Assembly: GCF_010731775.1 (NCBI RefSeq) | Contig: NZ_AP022590.1 | Location: forward strand, 2,356,001 to 2,420,000 | Length of the DNA stretch: 64,000 nucleotides | Direction: 5' to 3' | Origin: Mycobacterium mantenii | GTDB lineage: Bacteria > Actinomycetota > Actinomycetes > Mycobacteriales > Mycobacteriaceae | Shown here: positions 17,962 through 26,352 of the stretch, piece after piece | How positions within the stretch are numbered: position 1 is the stretch's first letter | Layout: each line of letters opens with the position of its first letter | The notes under the pieces: generated by a model | Database searches by the model: none | Told to the model about the DNA's origin: nothing | The model's input: the letters and a program-made list of their open reading frames with translations, nothing else | Position numbers and translations under genes: made by a program

Positions 17962-18728
17962 GCGCGCCGGTGCGACCACTGGACGGAAAAGTCGTCTGGG
18001 TCACCGGCGCGGGCAAGGGTCTCGGCCGCGCGATCGCCACGGGACTCGTCGCGGACGGCGCCACCGTGATCGCGACCGCGCGCACCCTCGAAACACTCGA
18101 GTCGCTGGTGGGCCAACACCCCACGGGTGCGGTTGTGCCGGCACCTGGTTCGGTCGCCGACGAAGCCGATATTGCCCGAATCATTGAGTCACTACCGGAA
18201 TCCGATGAGGGGCAACGTCGGTTGGACGGTTTGGTCAACTGTGCCGGCATCAGTCCGGCGTTCGTGCGCAGCGAACATCTCGCCGCCGACACCTTCCGTT
18301 CTATCCTCACAACGAACACAGTTGGGACGTTTTTGTGCGCTCGTGCGGCTGCGCAGGTCATGCTCGCCCAGTCTCGGGGTGGGTCGATCGTCAACGTCAG
18401 TTCGGTACACGCCCGCGCCGGCTATCCGCGGATCGCCGCTTACGCCGCCAGCAAGGGCGCTGTCGAGGCTCTCACCGCGACGCTCGCCGTCGAATGGTCC
18501 CAACGCGGTGTTCGGGTCAACACCTTGGCGCCGGGCTACTTCCCCACCGAACTCAGTCGCGGCCTGCTGGAAAGTCGTTGGGGCGAAGACGTACTCCGCA
18601 GAATCCCGATGGCACGTGTTGGCCAACCCGCCGAATTGACCGGCGCGGTCAGCTTTCTGCTCAGCGATGCGTCTAGCTACGTGACCGGCGCAACGCTCAC
18701 AGTCGATGGAGGGTGGCAGGCATGGTGA
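17958..18728 (+). CDS. Short-chain dehydrogenase/reductase
   Basis: The 256-residue classical SDR has TGAGKGLG, an NCAG variant of NNAG, the triad Ser in VSSVHA and YAASK, and ends SYVTGATLTVDGG. The start overlaps the ligase stop by four bases and its own end overlaps the hydratase start, so the three genes are translationally coupled. A 3-hydroxyacyl-CoA dehydrogenase role is attractive because none of the classical type is present in the operon (inference). Confidence 0.9.
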   Translation: MSAPVRPLDGKVVWVTGAGKGLGRAIATGLVADGATVIATARTLETLESLVGQHPTGAVVPAPGSVADEADIARIIESLPESDEGQRRLDGLVNCAGISPAFVRSEHLAADTFRSILTTNTVGTFLCARAAAQVMLAQSRGGSIVNVSSVHARAGYPRIAAYAASKGAVEALTATLAVEWSQRGVRVNTLAPGYFPTELSRGLLESRWGEDVLRRIPMARVGQPAELTGAVSFLLSDASSYVTGATLTVDGGWQAW

Positions 18729-19492
18729 ACTCGACTCATGACGATCCGCCGGTGCTGATCGAATCCGATAACGGCATCGCGACCATTCAGCTCCACCGGC
18801 CGCCACTGAACCCGCTCAGCACGGTTATGCGGGACGCGCTGATCGTGGCGATTCGGGCCGTCGCCGACGATCCTGACGCCAGAGCATGCATCGTGCACGG
18901 CGGTGCGGAGAACTTCGCCGCCGGCGCCGACATCAAAGCGCTGGCCGCGATGGGCTACGAACAAATTGTGACGTGGAACGAACGTCTGCATCACGCATTC
19001 ACCGCGCTGTCCAAATTACCCATACCGGTGATCGCGGCAGTCAACGGCTATGCCCTCGGCGGCGGCCTCGAACTCGCCCTTGCCGCCGACTTCCGGATCG
19101 GCTCGCGGGCATGCAAGGTCGGGCTTCCCGAAGTGACGTTGGGGATCGTCCCCGGTTCAGGCGGTACACAGCGGCTCTCACAAATCGTCGGCCGCAGCAC
19201 CGCGAAACTGCTCATAATGACCGGCCGGCAGATCGCTGCTGACGAGGCGTTGCGCCTGGGCATTCTCGACGAAGTCGTCGAGCCCGATGACACCGTCGGA
19301 CGCGCCCGTCAGCTAGCCGAAACCCTCGCTGCCGCACCGCGTTATGCGGTACGAGCCATCAAGGAATGCGTGGACGCCGCCGTGCCACTCGACGACACCG
19401 CGCTGGCTCTGGAACGCTCGGCATTGGCCGGCATGTTCGCCACCGGTGATCGAGACGAGGCAATGACCCGATTCCTGCACCGTCGCCACTGA
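18722..19492 (+). CDS. Enoyl-CoA hydratase/isomerase (crotonase)
   Basis: The 256-residue protein has the oxyanion-hole segments AAGADIKA and GYALGGGLELAL and both catalytic Glu residues, in GGLELA and LPEVTLGIVPGSGGTQ. This is a canonical active enoyl-CoA hydratase. The ATG at 18722 was preferred because GGAGGG lies 7 bp upstream; a GTG three codons earlier is possible. It hydrates the enoyl-CoA formed by the acyl-CoA dehydrogenase two genes downstream. Confidence 0.93.
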   Translation: MVNSTHDDPPVLIESDNGIATIQLHRPPLNPLSTVMRDALIVAIRAVADDPDARACIVHGGAENFAAGADIKALAAMGYEQIVTWNERLHHAFTALSKLPIPVIAAVNGYALGGGLELALAADFRIGSRACKVGLPEVTLGIVPGSGGTQRLSQIVGRSTAKLLIMTGRQIAADEALRLGILDEVVEPDDTVGRARQLAETLAAAPRYAVRAIKECVDAAVPLDDTALALERSALAGMFATGDRDEAMTRFLHRRH

Positions 19493-19529
19493 ACGATCCA
19501 CTGACGCAAGACCAACCCGGGAGGACCCC

Positions 19530-20582
19530 ATGCAAGCACTCCGGTGGCATGCCAACAACGACCTGCGACTCGAGGAGGTGCCGACACCCGATGCTGGACC
19601 GCACGACGTCGTGATCGAAGTATCGGCATGTGGAATCTGCGGGACCGATCTTCACGAATTCCAGCACGGCCCCAACATGATTCGACACACCCCCCATCCG
19701 TTGAGTGGCGTCACACCGCCACTCACCCTGGGCCACGAGTTCAGCGGCCATGTCGTCAGTGTCGGCGACACGATCACCGATCTACAGGTCGGCCAACTGG
19801 TCACCGTGGACCCGTGTCTCCGCTGCGGGTCGTGTCCGTCCTGCCTCCGGGGCGATTATCACCTCTGCACGAAAGGCGGCTCGGTGGGGTTGGCCTCCGA
19901 CGGTGCGTTCGCATCCCACGTTCTGGTCCCGCGAGTAAATGTATTACCCGTCCCAGCCGGGGTTCCCGCGGAATGGGCGGCGGTGGCTGAGCCGCTCGCG
20001 GTCGGATTGCACGCCGCCACACGAGCAGATGTCGGTCCCGGTGACGTCGTGCTGATCACCGGTGGCGGGCCGATCGGGATCGCATCGCTGCTCGGTGCGC
20101 TCAGCCGCGGCGCCGCAGCGGTATACGTTAGCGAACCGCTGCCCGAGCGAGCAGAACTGGCACGCAGGTTCGGGGCTACCGAAGCGTTCGACCCGACCAC
20201 GACAGACGTCCGACGGGAGGTATTCCTGCGGTCGGGCAGAGTCGGACCAGATGCCGCGATCGAAGCGACCGGGCGCCCCGAAGCATTCGAGCTCGCCATC
20301 ACCGCGGTCCGGCGCGGTGGCCGCGTCAGCATCGTCGGCATCTCCGACCAGCGACTCGACGTCGACCTCCGACAGGTCGTCCTTTTCGAGCGCAGCGTGC
20401 TGGGCGCGCTGGGTTACCACCATGACATCGAACGAGTGCTCAAGCTGATGGCTACCGGCCGCCTCGACCCCCAGCCGTTCATCACCGATGTTCGCCCGCT
20501 GGAGAGCGCCATCGACACGTTTGTGCAACTGGCGACCTCGCCGGCCGACCAACTCAAAGTTCTTTTGACCCCGAAAGGGTGA
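19530..20582 (+). CDS. Zinc-dependent medium-chain alcohol dehydrogenase (butanediol/sorbitol dehydrogenase-like)
   Basis: The 350-residue MDR protein has catalytic zinc ligands in CGICGTD, GHEF and the Glu of AVAEPLAVG. The structural zinc loop CLRCGSCPSCLRGDYHLC is complete. The Rossmann motif is GGGPIG. It oxidises a secondary alcohol with NAD(P). GGGAGGA at 19519 supports the ATG at 19530. It sits between the hydratase and the acyl-CoA dehydrogenase genes. Confidence 0.92.
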   Translation: MQALRWHANNDLRLEEVPTPDAGPHDVVIEVSACGICGTDLHEFQHGPNMIRHTPHPLSGVTPPLTLGHEFSGHVVSVGDTITDLQVGQLVTVDPCLRCGSCPSCLRGDYHLCTKGGSVGLASDGAFASHVLVPRVNVLPVPAGVPAEWAAVAEPLAVGLHAATRADVGPGDVVLITGGGPIGIASLLGALSRGAAAVYVSEPLPERAELARRFGATEAFDPTTTDVRREVFLRSGRVGPDAAIEATGRPEAFELAITAVRRGGRVSIVGISDQRLDVDLRQVVLFERSVLGALGYHHDIERVLKLMATGRLDPQPFITDVRPLESAIDTFVQLATSPADQLKVLLTPKG

Positions 20583-20584
20583 CC

Positions 20585-21736
20585 ATGGATTTTTCGTTCG
20601 ATACGCAGACGAGCGAACTTCGCGACCTGTGTCGCGCCTTCGCCCAAAAAGAAATTGCTCCACATGCCGCCCAGTGGTCGGAACAACACCGTTTCCCCAC
20701 CGAGGTGTTCAAGAAAATGGGCGAACTCGGTCTCATGGGCATGTTGGCTCCCGAGGAATACGGCGGCACCGACGTGGGATTCGTTCCCTATGTGGCGGCG
20801 ATGGAGGAGATCGGCGTCGCGGATCAATCAGTGGCGACGAGTTGGAACGCTCACACAACGATCGCGTCGCTGCCGCTGATCCGGTACGGCACGCACGAGC
20901 AGAAGGAGAAATGGCTGCGCCCGCTCGCCGAAGGCACCCACATCGGTGCCTTCGGCCTCACTGAGCCGGCCGCCGGTTCGGATGCTGCGTCGATCCGCAC
21001 GCGGGCCCGCCGCGAGGCGGGAGGATGGCTCATCAACGGCACCAAGATGTTCATCACCAACGCGGGCACCGACATGAGCCTCGGCGTCAGCCTGCTGGCA
21101 GTGACGGACGACGACGGCGCGGCCAGACGGTACGGGACATTTTTCGTGCCCTCGGGCACTGAGGGTTTCACGCTCGGAGCGCCACTGCGCAAGCTCGGAT
21201 GGAACGCCAGCGATACCCGGGAATTGGTCTTCGAAGACTGTTGGGTTCCCGACGACCATCTGATTGGAGATGACGGAACGGGTCTTCGGCAGTTTCTCGA
21301 AGTTCTCGATCCGGGACGAATCAGTGTTGCGGCGCTGAGCCTTTCACTGGCTGAGGCGGCGCTTCGATTGGCCGTGCGGCAGTGCCGGGAGCGGGAGCAG
21401 TTCGGCCGGCCGATTGCGGCGTTTCAGGCAATCGCCCACAAGGTCGCCGATATGGCAACAGAGGTCGAAGCGGTCCGCTGGCTGGTGTACCGAGCTGCTT
21501 GGCTGGCCGATACCGGCCAGCCTTTCGGCCGAGCCGCGGCCATGGCCAAGTTGCACGCGTCCGAAGTGGCGAACCGCGCTGCGAGTGCCAGCCTGCAGAT
21601 CCACGGGGGGTACGGCTACATGCGGGAGTCGGAGATCGCGCGGTTCTACTCCGACGCGAAGATTCTCGAAATCGGCGAAGGTACCAGCGAGATTCAACGC
21701 AACGTCATCGCGCGGTCGGTGATAGGAAAAATTTGA
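20585..21736 (+). CDS. Acyl-CoA dehydrogenase
   Basis: The 383-residue protein has the family signatures GAFGLTEPAAGSD (FAD/substrate loop), QIHGGYGYM and the C-terminal IGEGTSEIQR, whose first Glu is the usual catalytic base. It introduces the alpha-beta double bond into an acyl-CoA and passes electrons to ETF. The ATG at 20585 follows AAAGGGTG; a GTG two codons earlier overlaps the upstream stop and is also possible. The fused ETF at the window start is a plausible acceptor. Confidence 0.93.
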   Translation: MDFSFDTQTSELRDLCRAFAQKEIAPHAAQWSEQHRFPTEVFKKMGELGLMGMLAPEEYGGTDVGFVPYVAAMEEIGVADQSVATSWNAHTTIASLPLIRYGTHEQKEKWLRPLAEGTHIGAFGLTEPAAGSDAASIRTRARREAGGWLINGTKMFITNAGTDMSLGVSLLAVTDDDGAARRYGTFFVPSGTEGFTLGAPLRKLGWNASDTRELVFEDCWVPDDHLIGDDGTGLRQFLEVLDPGRISVAALSLSLAEAALRLAVRQCREREQFGRPIAAFQAIAHKVADMATEVEAVRWLVYRAAWLADTGQPFGRAAAMAKLHASEVANRAASASLQIHGGYGYMRESEIARFYSDAKILEIGEGTSEIQRNVIARSVIGKI

Positions 21737-21738
21737 CC

Positions 21739-23718
21739 GTGTCAGGCTCTTTCTCAACGGACGAACTGCTAGAGATGTATTACCGGATGTTGCTCATCCG
21801 GAATTTCGAGCAACGCACCTCACGGCTCTACGCCGAGGGCCAGGTGCCGGGCTTTGTGCATCTGTCGATCGGACAAGAGGCATCGGCCGTTGGGACTTGC
21901 TGGCCGTTGCGCTCAACGGATGGAATCGTTTCGAATCATCGGGGCCATGGACACTGCCTCGCCAAGGGCGCGGATCCCACATCGATGTTCGGTGAGCTGA
22001 TGGGCAGGGCGATCGGTACCGGCGGCGGCATGGGCGGGTCGATGCACATCGCCGACTTCGACCGTGGGATTTATGGTGCCAACGGAATCGTCGGCGCAGG
22101 GTTGCCGATCGCGGTGGGCGTTGCCGAGGGTTTCCGCCAGCAGAATCGCGATGACGTCGTGGTTGCGTTCTTCGGCGACGGCGCCATTGCCCAAGGCGCC
22201 TTCCACGAAGCCGTGAATCTCGCTGCCGTGCGCGGCCTTCCCGTTCTTTTCGTGTGTGAGAACAACCAGTATTCGGAGTTCTCGTCTTTCGACGAGCAGC
22301 ACCCCGTGCCGGTCACCGCCCGTGCTTCGGCCTACGGGATCGATTGTGCGTCGGTCGACGGCAACGACGTTGTCGCGGTCGCGGCCGCCGCAATGTCATT
22401 CGTGTCGCGTATGCGTGCCGGCGAGGGGCCGTTCCTCCTCGAAACGATCACTTACCGTTGGCACGGCCACTATGAAGGCGACCCAATGCCGTATCGGACC
22501 GATGCGGAGTTGGCGCAATGGAAAGAGCGGGATCCGATCGCTGCGCTGGCCTCGGCGTTGCGCGACCGGGTTGACCGCCCTGCTATGTCCTCGGTCGAGG
22601 CGCGAGCTGAACGGGTGACCGCCGAAGCCGAGACTGCGGCCAGCGGCGCCGCACCACCGGACCCGTCGATGTTGTCCGATGCGGTCGAGGTTGGGCGAGT
22701 GGCCGCTGCTCCTGCGCGACTGGAGCCGGTCACCGCAGATGGGGATCGCGGGTTCAAGGTCATGCACGCCGTGCATGCGGCACTTGAGTATTCGCTGCAA
22801 ACAGACCCCACGGTCTTCGTAGCCGGCGTCGATGTGGGCGGTGGCAATGTCTTCGGTCTGACTCGCGGATTGCGCGACAGCTTCGGACAACGAGTCTTCG
22901 ACACCCCGATCTCAGAAAGTGCCGTCGTGGGCCTGGCCGTAGGCGCGGCGATGACGGGCTGTAAGCCGATAGTCGAAATCATGTACTTCGACTTCATCGG
23001 CGTAGCGTTCGATCAAATCATGAATCAGGCCGCCAAGATTCACTTCATGACCGGTGGCCGAGCGCCCGCCGCGCTGGTGATCAGGACGCAGTTCGGCTCG
23101 GGGCGGTCGTCTGCGGCACAGCACTCGCAGAGCCTCGAAGCTCTGCTCTCCCACATACCCGGCCTCACCGTCGTGATGCCGTCCACCGCCGAAGACACCT
23201 ACGGCCTGCTACGCGCAGCGATAATGGATCCCAATCCCGTCATTTTCGTCGAGCACCGACTCCAATACGGGCTCAAGGGCATTCGGCCGGACCCCGATTA
23301 TGTCGTTCCTCTGGGCCAAGCGGCGATCCGGCGCCAGGGTTGCGATGTCACGCTGGTGAGTTGGTCACGGATGGCGCAAACCGCGCTGGCCGCGGCGAAT
23401 CAGATTGCTTCCGAAGGCATCGATGTCGAGGTCATCGACCTGCGCACCGTGGCACCATTCGACCTGGAGTGCGTTCTGCGATCTGTGCGAAAGACGAACC
23501 GGCTCGTGATTGCTCACGAGGCGCACGGCAAGGGCGGGCTCGGCGCCGAGATCGCGGCGCAGATCGCCGATATAGGTGTATGGCATCTCGACGCCCCGAT
23601 CAAACGTGTGACACCGCCATTCACCCCTGCGCCGTATTCGCCTGACCTAGAACAGATCTGGCTCCCAGGCCCAAAGCAGATCATCGATGCGATACGCGAA
23701 GTGGTTGCCGACAAATAG
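21739..23718 (+). CDS. 2-oxoacid dehydrogenase E1, fused alpha and beta subunits
   Basis: The ~659-residue protein has an E1-alpha half with the thiamine diphosphate motif (GDGAIAQGAFHEA to ENNQ) in residues 1-320 and an E1-beta half from about residue 340 (VDVGGGNVFGLTRG, TPISESAVVG). The GTG at 21739 is 2 bp after the preceding stop and begins the E1-alpha homology; the frame is open upstream but covers the acyl-CoA dehydrogenase gene. E1 decarboxylates a 2-oxo acid and transfers the acyl group to lipoyl-E2. No E2, E3 or lipoyl protein is adjacent; the lipoyl protein at 61059 belongs to another E1 set. It is the last gene of the site-E operon. Confidence 0.88.
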   Translation: MSGSFSTDELLEMYYRMLLIRNFEQRTSRLYAEGQVPGFVHLSIGQEASAVGTCWPLRSTDGIVSNHRGHGHCLAKGADPTSMFGELMGRAIGTGGGMGGSMHIADFDRGIYGANGIVGAGLPIAVGVAEGFRQQNRDDVVVAFFGDGAIAQGAFHEAVNLAAVRGLPVLFVCENNQYSEFSSFDEQHPVPVTARASAYGIDCASVDGNDVVAVAAAAMSFVSRMRAGEGPFLLETITYRWHGHYEGDPMPYRTDAELAQWKERDPIAALASALRDRVDRPAMSSVEARAERVTAEAETAASGAAPPDPSMLSDAVEVGRVAAAPARLEPVTADGDRGFKVMHAVHAALEYSLQTDPTVFVAGVDVGGGNVFGLTRGLRDSFGQRVFDTPISESAVVGLAVGAAMTGCKPIVEIMYFDFIGVAFDQIMNQAAKIHFMTGGRAPAALVIRTQFGSGRSSAAQHSQSLEALLSHIPGLTVVMPSTAEDTYGLLRAAIMDPNPVIFVEHRLQYGLKGIRPDPDYVVPLGQAAIRRQGCDVTLVSWSRMAQTALAAANQIASEGIDVEVIDLRTVAPFDLECVLRSVRKTNRLVIAHEAHGKGGLGAEIAAQIADIGVWHLDAPIKRVTPPFTPAPYSPDLEQIWLPGPKQIIDAIREVVADK

Positions 23719-23744
23719 CCCGGATGATGCGATCTGACGACAGC

Positions 23745-24296
23745 TCATCCAGGTGAAGCCGGCTCGTCGAGGTCGCGACCGCCGGCCAGGTCGCTGCAGT
23801 CGACCTTCTCGACGTCTGTGCGGCTGCGCAGGTAGACACCCGCGCCCTGGTCGCCGGACATTGCGGCCAGCACACCGGGCCAGTGCGGGCGAGCCAGCAC
23901 GACAGGATGGCCCGGCTGGTCGCCGAAATACGCGCGGGCAAGCCCGCTGCGAGACCTCAATGCGCGGTTGAGGACTCGCGCAACCGTCTCCGGCCCGACA
24001 TCGGGGGTGTCGATGACGTGCAGCACGGCGTAGGCCGCCGCCAGGTGACCTGCCTGGGCGAGGCCGGCGCGAACCGATGCGCTGAGTCCCTCACTCCAGT
24101 CCGACGCGGTCACCGTGGTGACGCCCGCCGGGGCCGGCACCTCGGCGGCACCAAGCACCAAAATGACGTCGGCACACCCGCCGTCCCGCAGCGCGCGCAC
24201 CGCGATGTCCAGCCAATCGTCGACCAGTACCTTCGGTTTGCCGTAACGTCGCCCCGCGCCGGCGGCCAGCAGCACTCCGACGATGCGCGGGCTCAC
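23745..24296 (-). CDS. MobA/MocA-like nucleotidyltransferase for molybdenum cofactor
   Basis: The 183-residue protein starts with the nucleotidyltransferase motif GVLLAAGAGRRYGKPK. Relatives transfer CMP or GMP to molybdopterin, and MocA makes the cytosine dinucleotide form used by xanthine-dehydrogenase/CO-dehydrogenase-type enzymes. Its start overlaps the XdhC-like gene by four bases, and the two form the usual maturation pair. The only Mo hydroxylase in this window is at 46635-51008. Confidence 0.87.
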   Translation of the reverse strand: MSPRIVGVLLAAGAGRRYGKPKVLVDDWLDIAVRALRDGGCADVILVLGAAEVPAPAGVTTVTASDWSEGLSASVRAGLAQAGHLAAAYAVLHVIDTPDVGPETVARVLNRALRSRSGLARAYFGDQPGHPVVLARPHWPGVLAAMSGDQGAGVYLRSRTDVEKVDCSDLAGGRDLDEPASPG

Positions 24297-25420
24297 GGCG
24301 TCATATCGTGGTGGATGCGACCCTCGATCTCAGCCAACGGTCGACCACCACCGCCCCCGCCGCGCGCGATGATCTCCGCGGCGATCGAGACAGCGGTTTC
24401 CTCCGGCGTGCGGGCCCCGAGGTCCAGGCCGATCGGACTGGTAAGCCGGCTCAATTCGGCCTCGGTCAGGCCCGCCGCACGCAGCCGATGTAGCCGGTCG
24501 TCGTGGGTGTCGCGGGATCCCATCGCCCCCACGTAGCCGACCTGGGGCAGGCGCAGCGCCACGCACAGCACCGGGACATCGAACTTGGGGTCGTGGGTCA
24601 GCACGCAGACGGCGGTCCGGGCGTCGATCGCGCCCTGCTCGGCCTGCGCCGCCAGGTAGCGGTCGGGCCAGTCCACGAGGACCTCGTCTGCGGTCGGGAA
24701 TCGGGCCGTGGTGGCAAAGACCGAGCGGGCATCGCACACGGTGACCCGGTAGCCGAGGAAGGTGCCCTGGCGCGCCAGGGCCGCGGCGAAGTCGGTCGCA
24801 CCGAATACGAGCATCCGGGGGGCCGGCGCGTGGCTGGCGACGAAGACTTCCATGCCGGCGTCCTGGCGCTGGCCGTCCGGCCCGTAGGTCAGCACGGCGG
24901 TGCGTCCGGCGGCAAGCATGCCCCGGGCGTCGTCGGTGATGGCCGCGTCGGACCGTGGCGACCCGAGCGTCCCGTCGACCCACTCCGGTGTGATGATGAG
25001 CCTGCGGCCCAGCCTGGTGGGCTCGGGATGGGCGATGACGGTGGCCACGGCAATCCGGCGGTGTTCAGCAATGTGGTCGGCGACCGCCTGCAGTTGGGGG
25101 AAGGTGTCCGAGGATATCGCTTCGACGAAGACATCGATCTCCCCGCCGCAGGTGAGACCGACGGCAAACGGATCGTCAGCGTCGGCGCCGTAGCGCTGCA
25201 ACTGAGGCCGGCCGGTCCGCACCACCTCGGTCGCCAATTGGTACACGGCCGCCTCGACGCAGCCACCGGAGACCGCCCCGGCGACGGTTCCGTCGGGGGC
25301 GACCATCATGGTGGCGCCCTGCGGCCGCGGGGCTGACCGCACGGTGCGGACCACTGTCGCGAGGCCGGCCGTACCACCACCTCGCCACACCGCCGTCAAT
25401 TCCGTCAGGACGTCGCGCAT
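24293..25420 (-). CDS. XdhC/CoxI-family molybdoenzyme maturation protein
   Basis: The 375-residue protein has the XdhC/CoxI N-terminal domain (GAVSGGCVEAAVY) and a C-terminal Rossmann domain ending in DLGARTPEETAVSIAAE. XdhC proteins bind Mo cofactor and insert its sulfurated form into xanthine-dehydrogenase-family enzymes. It lies 27 bp after the crotonase-like gene and overlaps the MobA-like gene. It is in the minus-strand operon headed by the Rieske gene at 29357. Confidence 0.9.
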   Translation of the reverse strand: MRDVLTELTAVWRGGGTAGLATVVRTVRSAPRPQGATMMVAPDGTVAGAVSGGCVEAAVYQLATEVVRTGRPQLQRYGADADDPFAVGLTCGGEIDVFVEAISSDTFPQLQAVADHIAEHRRIAVATVIAHPEPTRLGRRLIITPEWVDGTLGSPRSDAAITDDARGMLAAGRTAVLTYGPDGQRQDAGMEVFVASHAPAPRMLVFGATDFAAALARQGTFLGYRVTVCDARSVFATTARFPTADEVLVDWPDRYLAAQAEQGAIDARTAVCVLTHDPKFDVPVLCVALRLPQVGYVGAMGSRDTHDDRLHRLRAAGLTEAELSRLTSPIGLDLGARTPEETAVSIAAEIIARGGGGGGRPLAEIEGRIHHDMTP

Positions 25421-25447
25421 TGCGGCTCCTAACCTACCGCGCGGCGC

Positions 25448-26317
25448 CTAGTCGGCCATCGGGTCGTCCGAGTCCCATGACTGTTTGAGGGGGCCCATGC
25501 CGCCGCCGACCGGGTAGAACTGCCGTTGCGCGTACAGCTCGAGCCCGACGCCGTGACTCAGTTCGTCGATACAGGCGCGCTTGAAGTTCTGGGTGAAGAG
25601 CATCCGCGTGTAGCGGGTTGCCAGCGGCGGCCGCTTGGCGATGTCGCGCGCCAGTTCCCACGCGCGTTCCAGGACACGGTCTTTCGGCAACACCTCCGCG
25701 ACCGCACCCCACTCCATAGCCTGCTGAGCGGACAGCGTGTGGCCGGTCAGCATCAGGTATCGCGCCCGGTTCGGGCCGACCACCATTGGCCACGCGATGT
25801 GCTGGCCGTCGCCCGGAACCATGCCGCGCCGGTAGTGCGGTGCGTCTTGGAAAGTCGCGTCGTCGGAGGCGATCACGATGTCGCACATGAGCGGGACCTC
25901 GGAATGAATGTTGCAAGGCCCGTTCACCGCCGCGATGATCGGCACCTCGATGTCGAGCAGGTTCATGATCAGCATCCGGCCGTACCACGCACGCTCATCC
26001 ATGAATTCCACGGGCGGCTTGAATCCCTTTGGGACTTCAGATTTGGCGACGGTGTCGTCGTCGGTAGAGCCTTTCGCCAGGAAACCCCAGTCCGCGTTGT
26101 AGTTCTCCCCGGTTCCGGTGTGGATGACGACTTTGATGTCGCGGTCACCGGCGATGTCTGCGAACGCATCCGCCATCCGGTCGTGCGATTCGGCGTCCCA
26201 CACCAGCGGTCCGCCCTCGGTGTGGCAACGCATCAAAAGAATGCCCTCGTCGCTCAACTCGAACTGAAAGTTCGCGTAGCTGTCCTTGTAGTCCTCGAAT
26301 CGCGTGCGTTTCGCCAT
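25448..26317 (-). CDS. 6-oxocamphor hydrolase-like crotonase (C-C bond hydrolase)
   Basis: The 289-residue crotonase-fold protein strongly resembles Rhodococcus 6-oxocamphor hydrolase (CamK). Matching stretches include VPIIAAVNGP, ATFQDAPHYRRGMVPGDG and RAWELARDIA. The known catalytic residues of that enzyme (His122, His145, Asp154, Glu244) align with His138, His161, Asp170 and Glu260 at a constant offset of 16. That enzyme opens cyclic beta-diketones by retro-Claisen cleavage without CoA. A ~25-residue insertion after residue 76 distinguishes this protein. Ring opening of an oxidised cyclic diketone is therefore a well-supported inference. It lies between P450 and XdhC genes. Confidence 0.85.
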   Translation of the reverse strand: MAKRTRFEDYKDSYANFQFELSDEGILLMRCHTEGGPLVWDAESHDRMADAFADIAGDRDIKVVIHTGTGENYNADWGFLAKGSTDDDTVAKSEVPKGFKPPVEFMDERAWYGRMLIMNLLDIEVPIIAAVNGPCNIHSEVPLMCDIVIASDDATFQDAPHYRRGMVPGDGQHIAWPMVVGPNRARYLMLTGHTLSAQQAMEWGAVAEVLPKDRVLERAWELARDIAKRPPLATRYTRMLFTQNFKRACIDELSHGVGLELYAQRQFYPVGGGMGPLKQSWDSDDPMAD

Positions 26318-26352
26318 TGCTCCCTCGTCGACCTTGACTAGATCCGCGCTAG

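Noticed and set aside
19702..19725. 9-bp inverted repeat (TGAGTGGCG and complement, 6-nt loop)
   Set aside because: It lies inside the alcohol dehydrogenase coding region where the protein is conserved; probably chance.
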